A stretch of DNA of 6,873 nt from Clostridia bacterium. GTDB lineage: Bacteria > Bacillota > Clostridia > Oscillospirales > Acutalibacteraceae. The notes beneath the pieces are model-generated. The model made no database searches. It was not told the DNA's origin and saw only the letters and a list, made by a program, of their open reading frames with translations. This document shows, one piece after another, positions 1-5,468 of this stretch. Position 1 is the first letter of the stretch; every line of letters starts with the position of its first letter. Made by a program: the position numbers and the translations under genes. The DNA lies in assembly GCA_017431755.1 (NCBI GenBank), contig JAFRKM010000056.1, positions 1-6,873 on the forward strand, in the 5' to 3' direction.

Positions 1-1364
1 AAAGTAAGCCAACAAAGTTTAACTTGAGCTTGCTCCCCACCACTGAGTAAACATACAGGATGTGAAATATCTTTTGCTCTAATTCCGCACTGCGCAAGGT
101 GCGCTCTTGCATCTTTTACCGAAAGTTTTGGGTATGCTTCCATTATTATTTGGAGTGGTGTATCTTCACCGTATTCCCACTTTAAATCCTGCTCAAAATA
201 TCCTGTTTTTATATCTTCAAAAAACCACGAATAACCATTAATCGGCGAAATTTCCCCTACTAAAGTCTTTAAAAGTGTGGATTTACCTATTCCGTTAAAG
301 CCTATTACAACTATTTTTTGACCGGTTAAAATTTCATAGTTTAGTCTTGGCAAAAGTTTTTTACCATTATATCCAACTTCAAGATTTTTAATTGTAAGAG
401 CTCTACCCGAACCAATAGGGCAAAAAGAAAAATTAAATTTTGGCTTTACTTCATTTTTCGGCGGCGCTAGTTTTTCCATTTTATTAAGCTGCTTTTGGCG
501 TCTTTTTGCTTGCTTTGCCGTGGAAGCCCTTACTTTATTTTTGGCAATGTACGTTTCCAGCTTATCTATTTTCTGCTGCTGGGCTTTGTATTCACGCTCG
601 TAGCTAATCTTGTTTAATTCTTTACTACTTAAAAATTTAGAAAAATTGCCTGTATATTTTTTTATGTTTTCGAATTCAATATTACAAATACAGGTTGTGA
701 TTTTGTCCAAAAACTTATAATCATGCGAAATAACTATAAACGCATTTTTAAAATTTTTCAAGTAATCTGTCAGCCACTCAATATGATTTTTATCCAGAAA
801 ATTTGTAGGTTCATCAAGAAGCAAAACATCAGGATTTTCAAGAAGAAGTTTTGCAAGTATAACCTTTGCCCTTTGCCCACCACTTAAATTTTTAAGTTTG
901 GAGTTCATACCTAATGCAGTAATTCCAAGGCCGTCAGCAACTTTTAAAACAGTGCTTTCTATTTCATAAAATCCCCTATTTACCAAAACACTTTGATAGT
1001 CCGAGGCTTTATTCATAGTTTCTTCGCTACTGTCATTAACCATATTCTCATAAATTTTATTTAGTTTGTTTTCAATTTCATAAAGATCGTTAAATGCAGT
1101 TTTTAAGTACTCAAAAACTGTAATATTTTTATTGATTTTTACATGCTGATCCAAATAACCAATTTTTATTCCCTTTTGAATTCTTATCTCGCCCTTATCC
1201 GGAATTACTTCACCGGCGATACTATTCAAAAGCGTTGTTTTTCCCGTTCCATTATGCCCTACAAGCCCCATATGTTCACCTTTAAAAAGTTCAAATGAAG
1301 CATTTTTATATAAAATTTTATCACCAAAAGAATGCGATATATTTATTACTTCAACAAGTCCCAT
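1..1364 (-). CDS. ABC-F family ATPase, YkpA/YbiT-like (C-terminus off the left edge)
   Basis: The gene starts at ATG 1364-1362 and reads without a stop for 454 codons to the window edge, so the C-terminus is missing. Two ABC ATPase domains are joined in one chain. The first has Walker A GHNGTGKTT (residues 36-44), signature LSGGQ (160-164), Walker B VLLLDEP (180-186) with catalytic Glu185, and H-loop His214. The Lys/Arg/Gln-rich linker at about 245-310 is the ABC-F interdomain hallmark. The second domain has Walker A GFNGIGKST (355-363) and signature LSGGEQ (440-445); its Walker B lies outside the window. There are no membrane segments, as expected for soluble ABC-F proteins, which act on the ribosome in translation or antibiotic protection rather than in transport. 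The N-terminus resembles the YkpA/YbiT branch, from memory. AGGAG (1380-1376) lies in the last codons of rdgB, and the start is 8 nt after the rdgB stop, so the two are probably one operon with coupled translation. Whether it protects against an antibiotic cannot be told. Confidence 0.93.
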   Translation of the reverse strand, partial: MGLVEVINISHSFGDKILYKNASFELFKGEHMGLVGHNGTGKTTLLNSIAGEVIPDKGEIRIQKGIKIGYLDQHVKINKNITVFEYLKTAFNDLYEIENKLNKIYENMVNDSSEETMNKASDYQSVLVNRGFYEIESTVLKVADGLGITALGMNSKLKNLSGGQRAKVILAKLLLENPDVLLLDEPTNFLDKNHIEWLTDYLKNFKNAFIVISHDYKFLDKITTCICNIEFENIKKYTGNFSKFLSSKELNKISYEREYKAQQQKIDKLETYIAKNKVRASTAKQAKRRQKQLNKMEKLAPPKNEVKPKFNFSFCPIGSGRALTIKNLEVGYNGKKLLPRLNYEILTGQKIVVIGFNGIGKSTLLKTLVGEISPINGYSWFFEDIKTGYFEQDLKWEYGEDTPLQIIMEAYPKLSVKDARAHLAQCGIRAKDISHPVCLLSGGEQAQVKLCWLT

Positions 1365-1372
1365 ATTATTTT

Positions 1373-1975
1373 TTACTCCTTAAATTCTTTTTTAAAAAAA
1401 TCCATAAATTTTTTAAGAGCAAGAGATCGATGATTTATTCTCTCTATTTCTTCGTCTGCAAGTTCAGCTAATGTTTTATTGTATCCGTCCATTTTAAAAC
1501 ATGGGCAATAACCAAAACCGTTTTTTCCGCGCGGCGGATAAACAAACTCGCCTGTAATTTTGCCAGTAAATACTTTTTCTATAATTTCTCCATCTTTTTC
1601 ATATATAAACGCAACTGCAGTAGAAAAAGATATAGCTTTACTACTGCTTTCAAGACATTTTGATATTATTTCAAAGGACTTTTCGTATCCTCCACACGCT
1701 TCGGCGAACCTACCGGTCACTAAACCCGGAAATCCATTTAAAGCATCTATATTAAGTCCGGAATCATCCGCCAAAGTTGGAAGTCCTGTTATTTTAAATG
1801 TATGACTTGCTTTTATAAGCGCATTTTCATTATAATCTTTTCCGTTTTCTATAGGCTCTTTAATATCAAAATCTTTCATACTTTTTATATTTAAATTTAA
1901 ATCATACTCCGAAAAAAAATTTTTTATTTGAATTATTTTTCCTTTATTACCCGAAGCCACAACTATTGTATCCAT
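1373..1975 (-). CDS. rdgB: XTP/dITP pyrophosphatase (non-canonical purine NTP pyrophosphatase, Ham1/RdgB family)
   Basis: This cytosolic nucleotide-pool cleaner hydrolyses XTP, ITP and dITP to monophosphate plus PPi, keeping deaminated purines out of DNA and RNA. The 200-residue length is typical of the family. Visible motifs are SGNKGK (residues 8-13, phosphate binding), LADDSGL (68-74, with the catalytic/metal-binding acidic residues), GFPGL then GRFA (81-91), PRGKNGFGY (148-156) and ELADEEIERINHRSLAL (171-187). One position is unusual: the segment normally read FGYDP is FGYCP here (Cys157), a substitution at a site that contacts the purine base in relatives. An in-frame ATG further upstream at 2032 lies inside the terminator stem of the tRNA. 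ATG 1975 has AGGAG (1988-1984) at 8 nt spacing and fits the family N-terminus, so it is the start chosen. The gene is followed closely by the ABC-F gene. I see no separate promoter between it and the tRNA terminator, so expression may rely on read-through. Confidence 0.95.
   Translation of the reverse strand: MDTIVVASGNKGKIIQIKNFFSEYDLNLNIKSMKDFDIKEPIENGKDYNENALIKASHTFKITGLPTLADDSGLNIDALNGFPGLVTGRFAEACGGYEKSFEIISKCLESSSKAISFSTAVAFIYEKDGEIIEKVFTGKITGEFVYPPRGKNGFGYCPCFKMDGYNKTLAELADEEIERINHRSLALKKFMDFFKKEFKE
1376..1380 (-). promoter_or_regulatory. Ribosome-binding site of the ABC-F gene, inside the rdgB 3' end
   Basis: AGGAG on the minus strand forms part of the last Lys-Glu codons of rdgB. 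It is followed by the rdgB TAA (1375-1373) and 8 further bases before ATG 1364. The arrangement suggests that ribosomes ending on rdgB help start the ABC-F gene. Confidence 0.75.
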
Positions 1976-2009
1976 AAAAATTTCTCCTTTTATTTTTATT
2001 TTCACAAAT

Positions 2010-2037
2010 AAAAAAGCTACTTGAAACATCAAGTAGC
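2010..2037 (-). terminator. Intrinsic terminator after tRNA-fMet
   Basis: A perfect 9-bp stem, GCTACTTGA/TCAAGTAGC (2037-2029 and 2024-2016 on the minus strand), has a 4-nt loop and is followed at once by six T residues (2015-2010). It sits just downstream of the tRNA CCA end and upstream of rdgB, so it can end the tRNA transcript while allowing some read-through into rdgB. Confidence 0.85.
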
Positions 2038-2045
2038 CACTAATT

Positions 2046-2122
<77 letters not shown>

Positions 2123-2143
2123 ATATTATATACTTCAGATTTT

Positions 2144-2172
2144 ATTTTACTATATAATTTTATGTTTGTCAA
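2144..2172 (-). promoter_or_regulatory. Sigma-A-type promoter of tRNA-fMet
   Basis: On the minus strand a perfect -35 TTGACA (2172-2167) is separated by exactly 17 bp from -10 TAAAAT (2149-2144, one mismatch to TATAAT). The expected start is about 7 nt further on, near 2137, giving a leader of roughly 15 nt before the mature tRNA 5' end at 2122. Strong promoters of this kind are usual for stable RNA genes. Confidence 0.85.
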
Positions 2173-2239
2173 CAGAAAAATATAATAATTTTTTTATTTA
2201 ATTTACTACACACAAAACTCTAGTATTATTTTAAAAATG

Positions 2240-2248
2240 TGGTACAAT
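2240..2248 (+). promoter_or_regulatory. Possible extended -10 promoter for the response-regulator operon
   Basis: TG-G-TACAAT matches the extended -10 pattern TGnTATAAT with one mismatch in the hexamer. No good -35 is present 16-18 bp upstream. If used, transcription would start near 2255 and leave a leader of about 335 nt containing both inverted repeats. I found no better plus-strand promoter between here and 2591. This is a weak call. Confidence 0.3.
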
Positions 2249-2263
2249 TTAATTTGTCAATTT

Positions 2264-2305
2264 AAATTTATTCCAAACTGTAGATTAATCAGTTTGAAAT
2301 AAATT
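2264..2305. repeat. Inverted repeat (16-bp arms, 9-bp loop)
   Basis: The left arm 2265-2280 ends in CCAAACTG and the right arm 2290-2305 begins CAGTTTGA. They pair over 16 positions with a single mismatch, around the loop TAGATTAAT. The mismatch would be C-A in a plus-strand transcript but G-U in a minus-strand one. No T-tract follows directly, so it does not look like a simple terminator. It could be a protein-binding palindrome or a leader hairpin. Confidence 0.6.
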
Positions 2306-2312
2306 GATTTTT

Positions 2313-2454
2313 AAAATAGAAAAAACCATACGATATTTTTACAATTGATTTTATATAATAATTTGGTTTATTATTATTATATTGTATAGTTTACTTCTAA
2401 ATTTAAAATTAAAAATTAAAAATCAATAAAAATATTTGTTATTTTTTCTATTTT
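2313..2454. repeat. Long imperfect inverted repeat
   Basis: The outer 13-bp arms are exactly complementary: AAAATAGAAAAAA at 2313-2325 and TTTTTTCTATTTT at 2442-2454. Inside them a further 8 + 9 bp pair around a 3-nt bulge (about 2333-2352 with 2420-2436, including ATATTTTT and ATTGATTTT). That gives about 30 paired positions around an AT-rich centre. A competing 14-position inverted repeat with two mismatches is at 2323-2336 and 2379-2392. The low sequence complexity makes chance pairing more likely than usual. No coding sequence or clear target-site duplication was seen. Confidence 0.45.
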
Positions 2455-2488
2455 GAATTAAAATAAGTATAGATTAAAAATAGTTATA

Positions 2489-2525
2489 CTAGCATTAAAT
2501 AAATATTTTTTAATTTTGCTAGCAT
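2489..2525. repeat. Direct heptamer repeat CTAGCAT upstream of the response regulator
   Basis: CTAGCAT occurs at 2489-2495 and 2519-2525, 30 bp apart (about three helical turns), between 66 and 102 bp before the GTG start of an OmpR/PhoB-family regulator. That family commonly binds direct repeats, so this could be an autoregulatory site. There is no further support. Confidence 0.25.
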
Positions 2526-2590
2526 GACTATTAGTTAATTTGTGCTTGCAATTTATTTAATTTATTTTTTAAACAAGGAGTGTTTTAATC

Positions 2591-3313
2591 GTGGAAAAAA
2601 CAGAAACCGGTATCATCTACATAGTAGATGACGAACCAAACATTAGAAAGCTTGCTTCTTTGGCATTAAAGGAGCAAGGGTTTGAAACCCAAGAATTTGC
2701 AGGAGGAGATGAACTTCTTAAAGCTGTTCAACGCAGAATACCAGATGTAATTATTTTAGATTGGGTAATGCCTGCGCCAGACGGACTCAGTGTTTGCGGA
2801 AGACTAAAACTAAACAAAGAAACAAGAACTATACCGATAATACTGTTAACCGCCAGAAATGACGAAGTTGATTGCGTACTCGGCCTTGAAATGGGCGCCG
2901 ATGACTATGTAACAAAACCATTTAGCTTAAAAGAATTATGCGCAAGAGTAAAAGCCTTAATTCGCAGAAAAGAGTATTCAAATATCGTCAATCCAAGCAA
3001 CGAGATCGTTACTTGCGGCGAAATTACAGTAAATCTGGCCAGAAGAACTGTTTCTAAAAACGGTAAACCAATTGACCTTACTATGAAAGAATTCGATCTT
3101 TTAACTTCACTTATGCTCAGCAAAGGTAGAGTTTTAAACAGAGATCAACTTATGGAAAAAGTTTGGGATGTAGAGTTTTGTGGAGACGCCAGAACAGTTG
3201 ACGTTCATATAAGATATTTACGCCAAAAGATTGAAGATGAATCCGAAAATCCAAAATATATTCTAACCGTTAGAGGTGTAGGATATAGATTTGCTTCAGA
3301 GGATGAGCTTTAA
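2591..3313 (+). CDS. OmpR/PhoB-family response regulator
   Basis: This 240-residue cytoplasmic transcription regulator has a receiver domain (about 8-125) and a winged-helix DNA-binding domain (about 138-236). The receiver is complete: acidic pair Asp13-Asp14, phosphoacceptor Asp57 in VIILDWVMP, switch Thr87 in ILLTAR, and Lys109 in VTKPF. The output domain shows the family pattern LTMKEFDLL, then the recognition-helix segment RTVDVHIRYLRQKI and the wing RGVGYRF. The start is GTG 2591, preceded by AAGGAG (2575-2580) at 10-nt spacing; no ATG lies near. The gene is followed 22 nt later by a histidine kinase, its probable partner. The repeats upstream may matter for its control. The signal and target genes cannot be inferred. 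It is not a LytTR-type regulator of the kind usual in peptide quorum systems. Confidence 0.95.
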   Translation: MEKTETGIIYIVDDEPNIRKLASLALKEQGFETQEFAGGDELLKAVQRRIPDVIILDWVMPAPDGLSVCGRLKLNKETRTIPIILLTARNDEVDCVLGLEMGADDYVTKPFSLKELCARVKALIRRKEYSNIVNPSNEIVTCGEITVNLARRTVSKNGKPIDLTMKEFDLLTSLMLSKGRVLNRDQLMEKVWDVEFCGDARTVDVHIRYLRQKIEDESENPKYILTVRGVGYRFASEDEL

Positions 3314-3324
3314 AAAATAATAAA

Positions 3325-3338
3325 GAGGTGAAACATTG
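3325..3338 (+). promoter_or_regulatory. Ribosome-binding site and TTG start of the histidine kinase
   Basis: GAGGTG (3325-3330) lies 5 nt before TTG 3336-3338, close to ideal for a site that pairs this far along the anti-Shine-Dalgarno. Later in-frame candidates (GTG 3351, ATG 3369) lack any such site, so TTG is the start chosen. Confidence 0.7.
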
Positions 3339-4067
3339 GCAGGCTATTTTGTGCCTTCCCAAATTGCTATGGATAATATTATAAACGAAAAAAATAATAA
3401 TATAAGAGAAACAGTTCATGATTTAAAACTTCCCATAACTTCTATTATGGGATTCACGGAACTGCTTAAAAAAGGTTCTTATGACGAAAAAACCAAAGAT
3501 GAATTTTTTGATATTATATTATCTGAATCTCAGAGACTTTTAAAACTTATAGATGAAATTTTAAAGGCCCCTGAAATCAGTAACGGCCAAAACCAAAACA
3601 AATGTAATGTAAATATACAAGTTAATAAATATGCCAAGGCCATGTCACCTCTTGCATCAAAGAAAAATATAGAAATATCTTTAAATGTTAACTCTAACAA
3701 CATTTACGTTTCTATTCCGGAAACTAAAATTTCCAGAATACTTACAAACATAATTGAAAATGCAATTAAGTACAATAAAGAAAAAGGAAAAATCTTTATT
3801 GATGTAACAGAAGATGAAAATAGAGCTAACATTAAAATTAAAGACACCGGAATTGGTATTGCGCAGCATGAACTTGACAAAATTTTCATTGAAAACTATC
3901 GTTCCGAAGCTTCCAAAAATCTAAATATCAAAGGTTCCGGTCTTGGCCTTTCAATTGCAAAAAAATTCGCCGAAGATTACGGCGGAAGCATAAAAGTTAC
4001 CAGCAAATTAGGATTCGGGACGGAATTTACCGTTTCTTTCCCGAAAATGAAGCTGGATGAAGAATAA
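3336..4067 (+). CDS. Sensor-less cytosolic histidine kinase (HisKA + HATPase_c)
   Basis: This 243-residue protein autophosphorylates on His and passes phosphate to a response regulator, almost certainly the one encoded just upstream. Domains in order are a short N-terminal tail (1-20), the dimerisation/phosphoacceptor domain with H-box HDLKLPITSI (His28), and the ATP-binding domain with N-box NIIENAIKYN (Asn142), G1 box DTGIGI (170-175) and G2 box GSGLGL (200-205). There is no transmembrane segment, HAMP, PAS or other sensor domain, only about 27 residues before the phosphorylated His. The protein must therefore get its input from a partner or act as a bare kinase core. The TTG start with GAGGTG upstream makes a lost upstream sensor unlikely, and the space back to the regulator stop is only 22 nt. 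Regulator and kinase are evidently co-transcribed. Confidence 0.93.
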   Translation: MAGYFVPSQIAMDNIINEKNNNIRETVHDLKLPITSIMGFTELLKKGSYDEKTKDEFFDIILSESQRLLKLIDEILKAPEISNGQNQNKCNVNIQVNKYAKAMSPLASKKNIEISLNVNSNNIYVSIPETKISRILTNIIENAIKYNKEKGKIFIDVTEDENRANIKIKDTGIGIAQHELDKIFIENYRSEASKNLNIKGSGLGLSIAKKFAEDYGGSIKVTSKLGFGTEFTVSFPKMKLDEE

Positions 4068-4080
4068 CTTAATAATCAAA

Positions 4081-4128
4081 GGGAGGATTAAGTGGTTAAA
4101 TAAATATTATTTAACCATATTTTTTATT
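4081..4128 (+). promoter_or_regulatory. Hairpin with U-tract between a Shine-Dalgarno and the next start; possible attenuator or terminator
   Basis: GGGAGG (4081-4086) is followed 5 nt later by a three-codon reading frame, GTG GTT AAA TAA (4092-4103). Overlapping this is a perfect 11-bp palindrome, TGGTTAAATAA (4093-4103) and TTATTTAACCA (4107-4117), with a 3-nt loop, then TATTTTTTATT running into ATG 4129. The stem is weak (three G:C pairs) but has the shape of an intrinsic terminator. It may end part of the kinase transcripts or control the downstream gene. Confidence 0.5.
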
Positions 4129-4800
4129 ATGAGCGAAAAATTAAACTACTCTAATTTTTTGGATTTATCACAAAGTATTTCCAAAGAAATTTTTAAAAAT
4201 TGTAAATTCCCATGGGAAGCGATTCCGCTAATAAAAGATTTTGTAATAAATCTAGGAAAATCTCTACCAAAAGATTCTTTTGAAGAAATCAAAGAGAATG
4301 TGTGGATATCTAAAAACAACGTAAAAATATATACATCTGCACATATTGACGGCCCGACAATAATAGATGATAACGCAGAAATACGCCACTGCGCTTTTAT
4401 AAGAGGAAACGTAATTATTGGGAAAAACTGCGTTGTTGGGAATTCAACAGAATTAAAAAATGTTATTTTATTTAATAATGTTCAAGTACCGCATTTCAAT
4501 TATGTCGGCGATTCAATTTTAGGATACAAATCGCATTTAGGTCCAGGAGCTATTACCTCTAATGTAAAATCAGATCGTTCATTAATTACAGTTAAATGTG
4601 AAAAAAATAAAATAGAAACAAACCTTAAAAAATTTGGGGCAATTATTGGCGATTATGCAGAAATAGGCTGTAATGCAGTGCTAAATCCAGGCACAATAAT
4701 CGGAAAAAATTCATCTGTTTACCCCACCACCATGGTAAGAGGTGTAATAGAAGAAAACAGCATACTAAAAAACACAGGCGAAAAAGTAACAAAAATATAA
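4129..4800 (+). CDS. GlmU C-terminal-like left-handed beta-helix (hexapeptide) protein, probable acyltransferase-type
   Basis: The 223-residue protein begins with an alpha-helical segment (1-55) and continues as hexapeptide repeats ([LIV]-G-x4 pattern) from about 65 to 215, for example HIDGPTIIDDNAEIRHCAFIRG and GNVIIGKNCVVGNSTELKN. The segment PHFNYVGDSILG (121-132) resembles the GlmU acetyltransferase region GHLTYLGD, with His122 matching the catalytic His; GAITSNVKSD (140-149) resembles GAGTITCNYDG. The nucleotidyltransferase domain of full GlmU (about 456 residues) is absent. Such proteins are often annotated as UDP-N-acetylglucosamine pyrophosphorylase-related, but the reaction here is unproven. 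The frame is open from ATG 4057, which overlaps the kinase gene, but the added 24 residues would be translated from the Shine-Dalgarno and hairpin and do not resemble the family. ATG 4129 fits the family N-terminus yet has no adjacent Shine-Dalgarno. Confidence 0.85.
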   Translation: MSEKLNYSNFLDLSQSISKEIFKNCKFPWEAIPLIKDFVINLGKSLPKDSFEEIKENVWISKNNVKIYTSAHIDGPTIIDDNAEIRHCAFIRGNVIIGKNCVVGNSTELKNVILFNNVQVPHFNYVGDSILGYKSHLGPGAITSNVKSDRSLITVKCEKNKIETNLKKFGAIIGDYAEIGCNAVLNPGTIIGKNSSVYPTTMVRGVIEENSILKNTGEKVTKI

Positions 4801-4805
4801 AAAAC

Positions 4806-4840
4806 AATGCGGTGAGAAATAAATCTCGCCGCATTTTATT
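4806..4840. terminator. Convergent (bidirectional) intrinsic terminator
   Basis: A 12-bp stem, AATGCGGTGAGA (4806-4817) and TCTCGCCGCATT (4824-4835), encloses a 6-nt loop. Read on the plus strand it has one G-U pair and is followed by TTTTATT; it ends the regulator-kinase-hexapeptide unit. Read on the minus strand it has one mismatch but a longer T-tract (six T, 4804-4799 region) and can end the peptide-gene transcript. It lies between convergent genes ending at 4800 and 4886. Confidence 0.85.
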
Positions 4841-4885
4841 AAACAAATTTAAGATATTGATCTTTTAAAATATTATATTAAAATC

Positions 4886-5074
4886 TTATCGTCCGAATAT
4901 TTCATTAATTCCATTTCTAAGTTTATAATAACCCACAGCGGCAATTACAATATATGAAACTGCAAAAACGCCAGCTGCAGCACCAGCCACTATTTTTTTA
5001 ACTGTTTTTGCTTTAATACCTCCGGAAATGTTTTCAAGTTCTTCCATTGATAATGCTTTAATATTTGTGTTCAT
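4886..5074 (-). CDS. Double-glycine leader peptide, third of tandem trio (bacteriocin-like precursor)
   Basis: This 62-residue precursor has leader MNTNIKALSMEELENISGG (1-19), matching the LSxxELxxIxGG double-glycine consensus cut by C39-peptidase ABC exporters after Gly-Gly. The predicted mature peptide has 43 residues. It starts with a cationic stretch (IKAKTVKK), then a hydrophobic helix with a GxxxG motif (GAAAG, mature residues 12-16), and ends KLRNGINEIFGR. Net charge is about +6, and there is no Cys. These traits suit a membrane-active class II bacteriocin or a two-peptide component. The frame is open further upstream, but ATG 5074 has AAGGAG (5089-5084) at 9 nt and matches the sister genes, so it is the start chosen. 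A TTGACG (5147-5142) upstream has no -10 at proper spacing, so the gene may depend on read-through from the genes before it. It is the last gene before the convergent terminator. Function is inferred only from the leader and composition. Confidence 0.85.
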   Translation of the reverse strand: MNTNIKALSMEELENISGGIKAKTVKKIVAGAAAGVFAVSYIVIAAVGYYKLRNGINEIFGR

Positions 5075-5164
5075 TAACAAACACTCCTTCCTTAAAATAT
5101 TTATTGATAGATAATTAACAGAATCCATTAAATAATATTTTCGTCAATTTTATCTAACTCTTTA

Positions 5165-5356
5165 TTATCTGCCGTTAATACATTCATAGCAAATTTTGCC
5201 AGCATGTACAGCCATTGCTATAGCACATGCAACCAAAGAAGCAAGCGCAACATCCACTACCACTTCTTTAATAACTTTTTTAACCTTTTTTGCTGTAATA
5301 CCTCCGGAAACATTTTCAAGTTCTTCCATTGATAAAGTTTTAATATTTGTATTCAT
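5165..5356 (-). CDS. Double-glycine leader peptide, second of tandem trio, Cys-containing core
   Basis: This 63-residue precursor has leader MNTNIKTLSMEELENVSGG (1-19) and a 44-residue core. The core begins ITAKKVKKVIK, close to the third peptide (I-x-AK-x-VKK), continues as a hydrophobic Ala/Val-rich helix, and ends HAGKICYECINGR. Three Cys occur at mature positions 25, 37 and 40, so a C-x-x-C disulfide at the C-terminus is possible; its sisters have none. Net charge is about +4. ATG 5356 is chosen over an upstream in-frame ATG because the leader aligns exactly with the other two and AAAGGA lies just upstream (about 11-nt spacing, poorer than its sisters). Its own promoter appears present but degenerate (5391-5419). 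As with its sisters, export and cleavage by a C39 transporter encoded elsewhere are inferred. It could be a bacteriocin, a signalling peptide or a partner peptide of a multi-component toxin. Confidence 0.85.
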   Translation of the reverse strand: MNTNIKTLSMEELENVSGGITAKKVKKVIKEVVVDVALASLVACAIAMAVHAGKICYECINGR

Positions 5357-5390
5357 TTCGCAACCATTCCTTTCTTCGCTCTGTAATTTA

Positions 5391-5419
5391 ATTATGACAT
5401 ATATCGAACTGTACGCCAA
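5391..5419 (-). promoter_or_regulatory. Degenerate internal promoter before the second peptide gene
   Basis: On the minus strand TTGGCG (5419-5414), 17 bp, then TGT plus CATAAT (5396-5391). The stretch ATATGT-CATAATTAAATTA is clearly homologous to the first peptide's promoter, differing at the -10 first base and at two -35 bases. Expected to be weaker than the 5746-5774 promoter. Confidence 0.55.
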
Positions 5420-5468
5420 TAATTTTTATCTTTTAATTTAAGTCCAAAGACAAACCAAAATAAAAACC

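Larger units (their letters stand above)
2173..2590. other. AT-rich intergenic region without genes, with inverted and direct repeats
   Basis: This 418-bp stretch separates the divergent tRNA/rdgB and response-regulator units. I find no supportable ORF or known RNA family. It is almost entirely A and T but contains two sizeable inverted repeats (2264-2305 and 2313-2454), a repeated CTAGCAT heptamer (2489-2495 and 2519-2525), one possible extended -10 promoter on the plus strand (2240-2248), and the Shine-Dalgarno of the regulator at its right end. A long 5' leader for the regulator gene is therefore possible. Confidence 0.6.

Noticed and set aside
1976..2032. Longer rdgB start at ATG 2032
   Set aside because: It lies within the tRNA terminator stem; ATG 1975 has a good Shine-Dalgarno and the family N-terminus.
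2256..2261. TTGACA on the minus strand as a second promoter toward the tRNA
   Set aside because: No acceptable -10 lies 16-18 bp downstream.
2591..4067. The regulator-kinase pair as the quorum-sensing system of the peptide genes
   Set aside because: The regulator is OmpR/PhoB type, the kinase has no membrane sensor, and the block is convergent and separated by another gene and a terminator; proximity alone is not enough.
4057..4128. 24-residue N-terminal extension of the hexapeptide protein from ATG 4057
   Set aside because: It overlaps the kinase stop, has no Shine-Dalgarno, and would encode the GGGAGG site and hairpin; the residues do not resemble the family.
4643..4846. Small ORFs antisense to the hexapeptide, regulator, kinase and prmC genes
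   Set aside because: They are shadows of well-supported genes, with no Shine-Dalgarno and biased composition.
5075..5128. Longer start for the third leader peptide (and similarly 5357-5419 for the second)
   Set aside because: The shared MNTN start, the Shine-Dalgarno sites and the alignment of three copies fix the start at the conserved Met; the extensions run over promoter and ribosome-site DNA.
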